Shown here piece after piece: positions 61,814-64,000 of a stretch of DNA of 64,000 nucleotides; position 1 is the stretch's first letter, and each line of letters begins with the position of its first letter. Both the position numbers and the translations under genes were made by a program. Location: contig CAZJMK010000009.1 in assembly GCA_964547135.1 (NCBI GenBank), forward strand, positions 9,082 to 73,081, written 5' to 3'. The notes under the pieces were generated by a model. It saw nothing but the letters and a program-made list of their open reading frames with translations. It did no database searches and was not told the origin of the DNA. The DNA is from JAJXSS01 sp964547135 (GTDB taxonomy: Bacteria; Planctomycetota; Phycisphaerae; Phycisphaerales; Phycisphaeraceae).

Positions 61814-62063
61814 ACGAGTCAAAAGCGTCCGCTGCACCAGGGATTCATTACGTGTGGACCTGATCGATGGTCGCAGCATTATCGTTCCCCTGGCGTGGTA
61901 TCCGCGATTACTGCACGCCAAGCCTGCCCAGCGGAATCATTGGCAAATCGCCGGCGGAGGCTACGGCATTCACTGGCCGGAGTTGGACGAAGACTTGAGC
62001 GTCGAAGGTTTGTTGCGCGGTCTGCCTGCTCCCTCCGCGCGCATCGGCGCTTCATCTTTCTGA
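61794..62063 (+). CDS. DUF2442 protein
   Basis: An 89-residue protein: VKSVRCTRDSLRVDLIDGRS, IIVPLAWYPRLLHAKPAQRN and HWPELDEDLSVEGLLRGLPA, the DUF2442 pattern, in which the domain resembles a NadA-like/antitoxin small fold. ATG 61794 lies inside the DUF4160 gene in another frame, so translation is probably coupled. The pair stands alone between the phosphofructokinase and an ABC ATPase gene. Confidence 0.82.
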   Translation: MNNSPGERVKSVRCTRDSLRVDLIDGRSIIVPLAWYPRLLHAKPAQRNHWQIAGGGYGIHWPELDEDLSVEGLLRGLPAPSARIGASSF

Positions 62064-62129
62064 ACTTTCACGGAAACAGCCGGTTGCCCGTGCGACTCAA
62101 TCAAGTCCATCGTGCTATCATCTGTCACC

Positions 62130-63230
62130 ATGGCTGTGCCGGTCACATTGCGATCACTCTCCAAGCACTTCGGCTCGACCGTCGCAGTCGATCGTATCGA
62201 CCTGGACATTCCCGCCGGGGCGCTCTTCTTTCTGTTGGGGCCTTCAGGTTGCGGAAAAACCACCTTGTTGCGCATGTTGGCCGGGTTCACCGATCCGACC
62301 GGTGGCACGATTCGGTTTGGTGACAGGGAGGTGACGCACCTTCCGCCGGACAAACGCAACACCGGCATGTGCTTTCAAAGTTACGCCCTCTGGCCGCACA
62401 TGACCGTCAGCGACAATGTTGCTTTTGGATTGAAGGTGCGCAAGGTTTCCAGCGAGCAAATCACCCAGCGGGTCCATCAGGCACTCGAAATGGTGCAGAT
62501 GGGCAAGTACGCCCAGCGCAAGCCCAACGAATTGTCAGGCGGGCAGCAGCAGCGAGTCGCGTTGGCGCGGGCACTGGTGATTCAACCCGACCTGTTGCTG
62601 CTGGACGAGCCGTTGTCGAATTTGGACGCCAAGTTGCGTTTGGAAATGCGTTCACAAATTCGCCGCATTTGCAAGGACGCCAACATCACCGCGGTGTACG
62701 TTACGCACGATCAAAAAGAAGCGCTTTCCATGGCCGATCGCATGGCGGTGCTCCGCGATGGCAAAATCATGCAGCAGGGCACGCCCGGTTCACTCTACCA
62801 ACGCCCCACCTCACGCTTTGTCGCTGATTTTCTCGGTGAATCCAACTTTTACGATGCCAAGGTGCAGGCGGTGCAGGAGTCAACCCTTGTACTCGACTCG
62901 CCGATTGGTGTGCTGCGTTCGCACCTGATGACCGACCACGCCGGCGGCAACGGCTGGTCCGTCGGCAGCACCGTCACCTGTTCGATTCGCCCCGAAGCCG
63001 TGCGCGTGCTGCGCGATGGCGAATCGGTCGGCGATGATCGATTCAATCTGATCACCGCAGCGCCGCATGAAAGCGTGTACCTGGGTGAAATGGCGCAGCA
63101 TCAACTGCTGATTGCGCAAGCTCAGCCGATGAAAGTGTTCGAGTTGAACCCGCGCGGTGAAGCAGCGCAGGCGGAAGCGACGCTGCGCCTGGCGATCGAT
63201 CCGCGTGATGTGGTGGTGGTGCGAGACTGA
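62130..63230 (+). CDS. ABC transporter ATPase, MalK/PotA (carbohydrate or polyamine import) type
   Basis: A 366-residue ABC ATPase with Walker A FLLGPSGCGKTTLLRMLAGF, the Q-loop CFQSYALWPHMTVSDNVAFG, signature ELSGGQQQRVALARAL, Walker B LLLLDEPLSNLDAKLR and the H-loop VTHDQKEALSMADRM, followed by a C-terminal TOBE/OB region (SVGSTVTCSIRPEAVRVL, SVYLGEMAQHQLLIAQ). These are hallmarks of the MalK/UgpC/PotA group. Permeases and binding protein are not adjacent. ATG 62130 is used; a GTG at 62112 is in frame but less family-like. Confidence 0.92.
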   Translation: MAVPVTLRSLSKHFGSTVAVDRIDLDIPAGALFFLLGPSGCGKTTLLRMLAGFTDPTGGTIRFGDREVTHLPPDKRNTGMCFQSYALWPHMTVSDNVAFGLKVRKVSSEQITQRVHQALEMVQMGKYAQRKPNELSGGQQQRVALARALVIQPDLLLLDEPLSNLDAKLRLEMRSQIRRICKDANITAVYVTHDQKEALSMADRMAVLRDGKIMQQGTPGSLYQRPTSRFVADFLGESNFYDAKVQAVQESTLVLDSPIGVLRSHLMTDHAGGNGWSVGSTVTCSIRPEAVRVLRDGESVGDDRFNLITAAPHESVYLGEMAQHQLLIAQAQPMKVFELNPRGEAAQAEATLRLAIDPRDVVVVRD

Positions 63231-63280
63231 ATCGTCGCGGAAAAAAATGGGGGTAGTGAAGTTTCGATGAAAAAAAATCA

Positions 63281-63309
63281 TTGACAACATTTTCATCTGA
63301 CGATTACAT
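63281..63309 (+). promoter_or_regulatory. Sigma70-type promoter of the lysine/alanine microprotein gene
   Basis: TTGACA (63281-63286), 17-base spacer, TTACAT (63304-63309). This is the best consensus promoter in the window, about 40 bases before the start codon. Confidence 0.75.
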
Positions 63310-63350
63310 TGTCATAAAGCTCCGTGGTCTTTACTGAAAGGAAACGACCT

Positions 63351-63434
63351 ATGGCCAAGAAAGCCGCGAAGAAGACCACTGCGAAGAAACCTGCTGCCAA
63401 GAAGGTAGCCAAGAAGAAGAGCGCGAAGAAGTAG
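63351..63434 (+). CDS. 27-residue Lys/Ala-rich microprotein (histone H1-tail-like)
   Basis: The open frame from ATG 63351 to TAG 63432-63434 encodes 27 residues, 14 of them lysine and 8 alanine, as AKKAAKKTTAKK-style repeats like the tails of bacterial histone H1-like proteins and eukaryotic H1. GAAAGGA eight bases upstream is a good ribosome site, a consensus promoter lies at 63281, and a structured 3' region ends in a terminator at 63594-63627, so this looks like a complete, probably highly expressed small gene. DNA or RNA binding by charge is inferred. It is too short for most gene finders. Confidence 0.75.
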   Translation: MAKKAAKKTTAKKPAAKKVAKKKSAKK

Positions 63435-63453
63435 GACCGTTGGAGGATTGATG

Positions 63454-63503
63454 GACGGATTCACCTGGGGGTGAGTCCGTCACGACGGCAAGACGCTTGC
63501 CGT
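63454..63503 (+). other. Two strong hairpins in the 3' region of the microprotein transcript
   Basis: GACGGATTCACC-4-GGTGAGTCCGTC (63454-63481, one wobble) and ACGGCAAG-3-CTTGCCGT (63485-63503). Neither is followed by a T-run; they lie between the stop codon and the terminator. Confidence 0.6.
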
Positions 63504-63593
63504 GAGTTAGTACCGAACGATTCGCTGTGTCGCTCCGAATCATTCAGACCCAGCGAATTCCAACCGACCAACCGAAGCGCCACGGAGCCAACG

Positions 63594-63627
63594 AAGCCCA
63601 GCCATGCAAATGGTTGGGCTTTTTTTT
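63594..63627 (+). terminator. Rho-independent terminator after the microprotein gene
   Basis: AAGCCCA pairs with TGGGCTT across a 14-base loop and is followed by a run of T residues to 63627. Confidence 0.75.
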
Positions 63628-63650
63628 AGAGTGCATGTCGAAAATGTTTA

Positions 63651-63824
63651 GAAACTGTTTCATAACTCCTTCCGGACTCGGAGCCACGAGCGGACACTGG
63701 TGTTGCTCAGAGCCACGAGCGGAAGCGCGTGGTTCTTCGACCGCTCACTACCGCCCCCGGGGGTCGCGGCTCTGAATCAGGCAAAGGACACCTGCCCCAC
63801 CCAAACCAGTTATGAAACAGTTTC
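63651..63824. mobile_element. MITE-like element with 17-base terminal inverted repeats
   Basis: GAAACTGTTTCATAACT (63651-63667) and its perfect reverse complement (63808-63824) bound about 174 bases that contain a doubled family C palindrome (63676-63776). TTA flanks both ends and may be the target duplication. The 55 bases at the right end occur again, reversed, at 47449-47508. No transposase is encoded. Confidence 0.65.
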
Positions 63825-64000
63825 TTAGCGCGGATGCTTAGCGTCGACGTTCTGGTTAGCGCCGCGATTGATCGCGTCTGATCGGTGATTTGGCAATCTG
63901 GTGATCTGGCGATTTGGTGATTTATTTGTGATTGGTCGTTCAATCAACTGCAAAATGTAAAATCACTCGACCACTCGACCACTCGACCACTCGACCACTC
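63825..64000. repeat. Composite repeat island E-D-K-A at the window end
   Basis: Family E variant (63825-63850), D (63856-63880), K units (GATTTGGCAATCTGGTGATC, 63886-63923), a reversed GGTCGTTCAATCAACTGCAA block matching one at 2238, and reversed family A units (63966 to the edge). No gene. Confidence 0.6.

Noticed and set aside
1..64000. tRNA or rRNA genes
   Set aside because: I looked for T-loop GTTCRA patterns with acceptor pairing and for rRNA core sequences and found none convincing; a covariance scan would be decisive.

Overview
The window looks like chromosome from a planctomycete, most likely class Phycisphaerae. The grounds are the mixture of PEP-CTERM exported proteins, short-pilin-like proteins with an FTLIELLVV N-terminus, XylR/LacI-controlled carbohydrate genes, phytanoyl-CoA-dioxygenase/uroporphyrinogen-decarboxylase-like pairs, TonB receptors, and a mosaic of dispersed intergenic palindromes. 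This assignment is by gene content only; no rRNA, tRNA, CRISPR array, phage or intact transposase gene was seen.

Layout. 1-6042: end of a DsbA/thioredoxin-fold protein, gatB, polA and a small membrane protein. 6046-9007: AraC regulator divergent from a PhyH dioxygenase and a UroD-like protein. 9313-15495: scattered housekeeping genes (orphan nuoI, cdsA, a PAP2/GT39 pair, a HAD phosphatase, pyrF). 15645-19464: two sodium-linked membrane systems (OadB with a small OadG-like subunit; an SSS symporter with a small accessory protein). 19779-27081: TonB receptor, PF04392 periplasmic protein, a 1206-residue hybrid kinase ending in an HD-GYP domain, and a thioredoxin lipoprotein, followed by hisF. 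28115-33364: LacI cassette (regulator, PEP-CTERM protein, pseudopilin-like protein, pectate-lyase-fold enzyme). 33896-37037: ddl, an HTH-REC regulator, a candidate terminated small RNA and a second HAD phosphatase. 37425-43527: SUF iron-sulfur cluster genes (sufB, C, D, rhodanese, sufE, sufT) with a Fur-like box but no sufS. 43880-47386: methyltransferase plus a glycine-betaine-type ABC transporter with fused permease and binding protein. 48050-49639: glutamate-synthase-like flavoprotein. 49965-56928: XylR cassette (regulator, PEP-CTERM protein, pseudopilin-like protein, GH16 enzyme, FAD oxidoreductase). 57176-63434: exported proteins of unknown role, phosphofructokinase, a DUF4160/DUF2442 pair, a sugar-type ABC ATPase and a 27-residue lysine/alanine microprotein.

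The two points I consider most interesting are: (1) the LacI cassette and the XylR cassette share one architecture, regulator, PEP-CTERM protein, pseudopilin-like protein, polysaccharide-active enzyme, although the regulators and enzymes belong to unrelated families; (2) a large part of the intergenic DNA consists of about ten dispersed repeat families, several with matching inverted ends, including one nested insertion whose target site can be read directly. Coordinates of starts were chosen by ribosome-binding site where visible; many competing open frames on the opposite strand were judged to be shadows.
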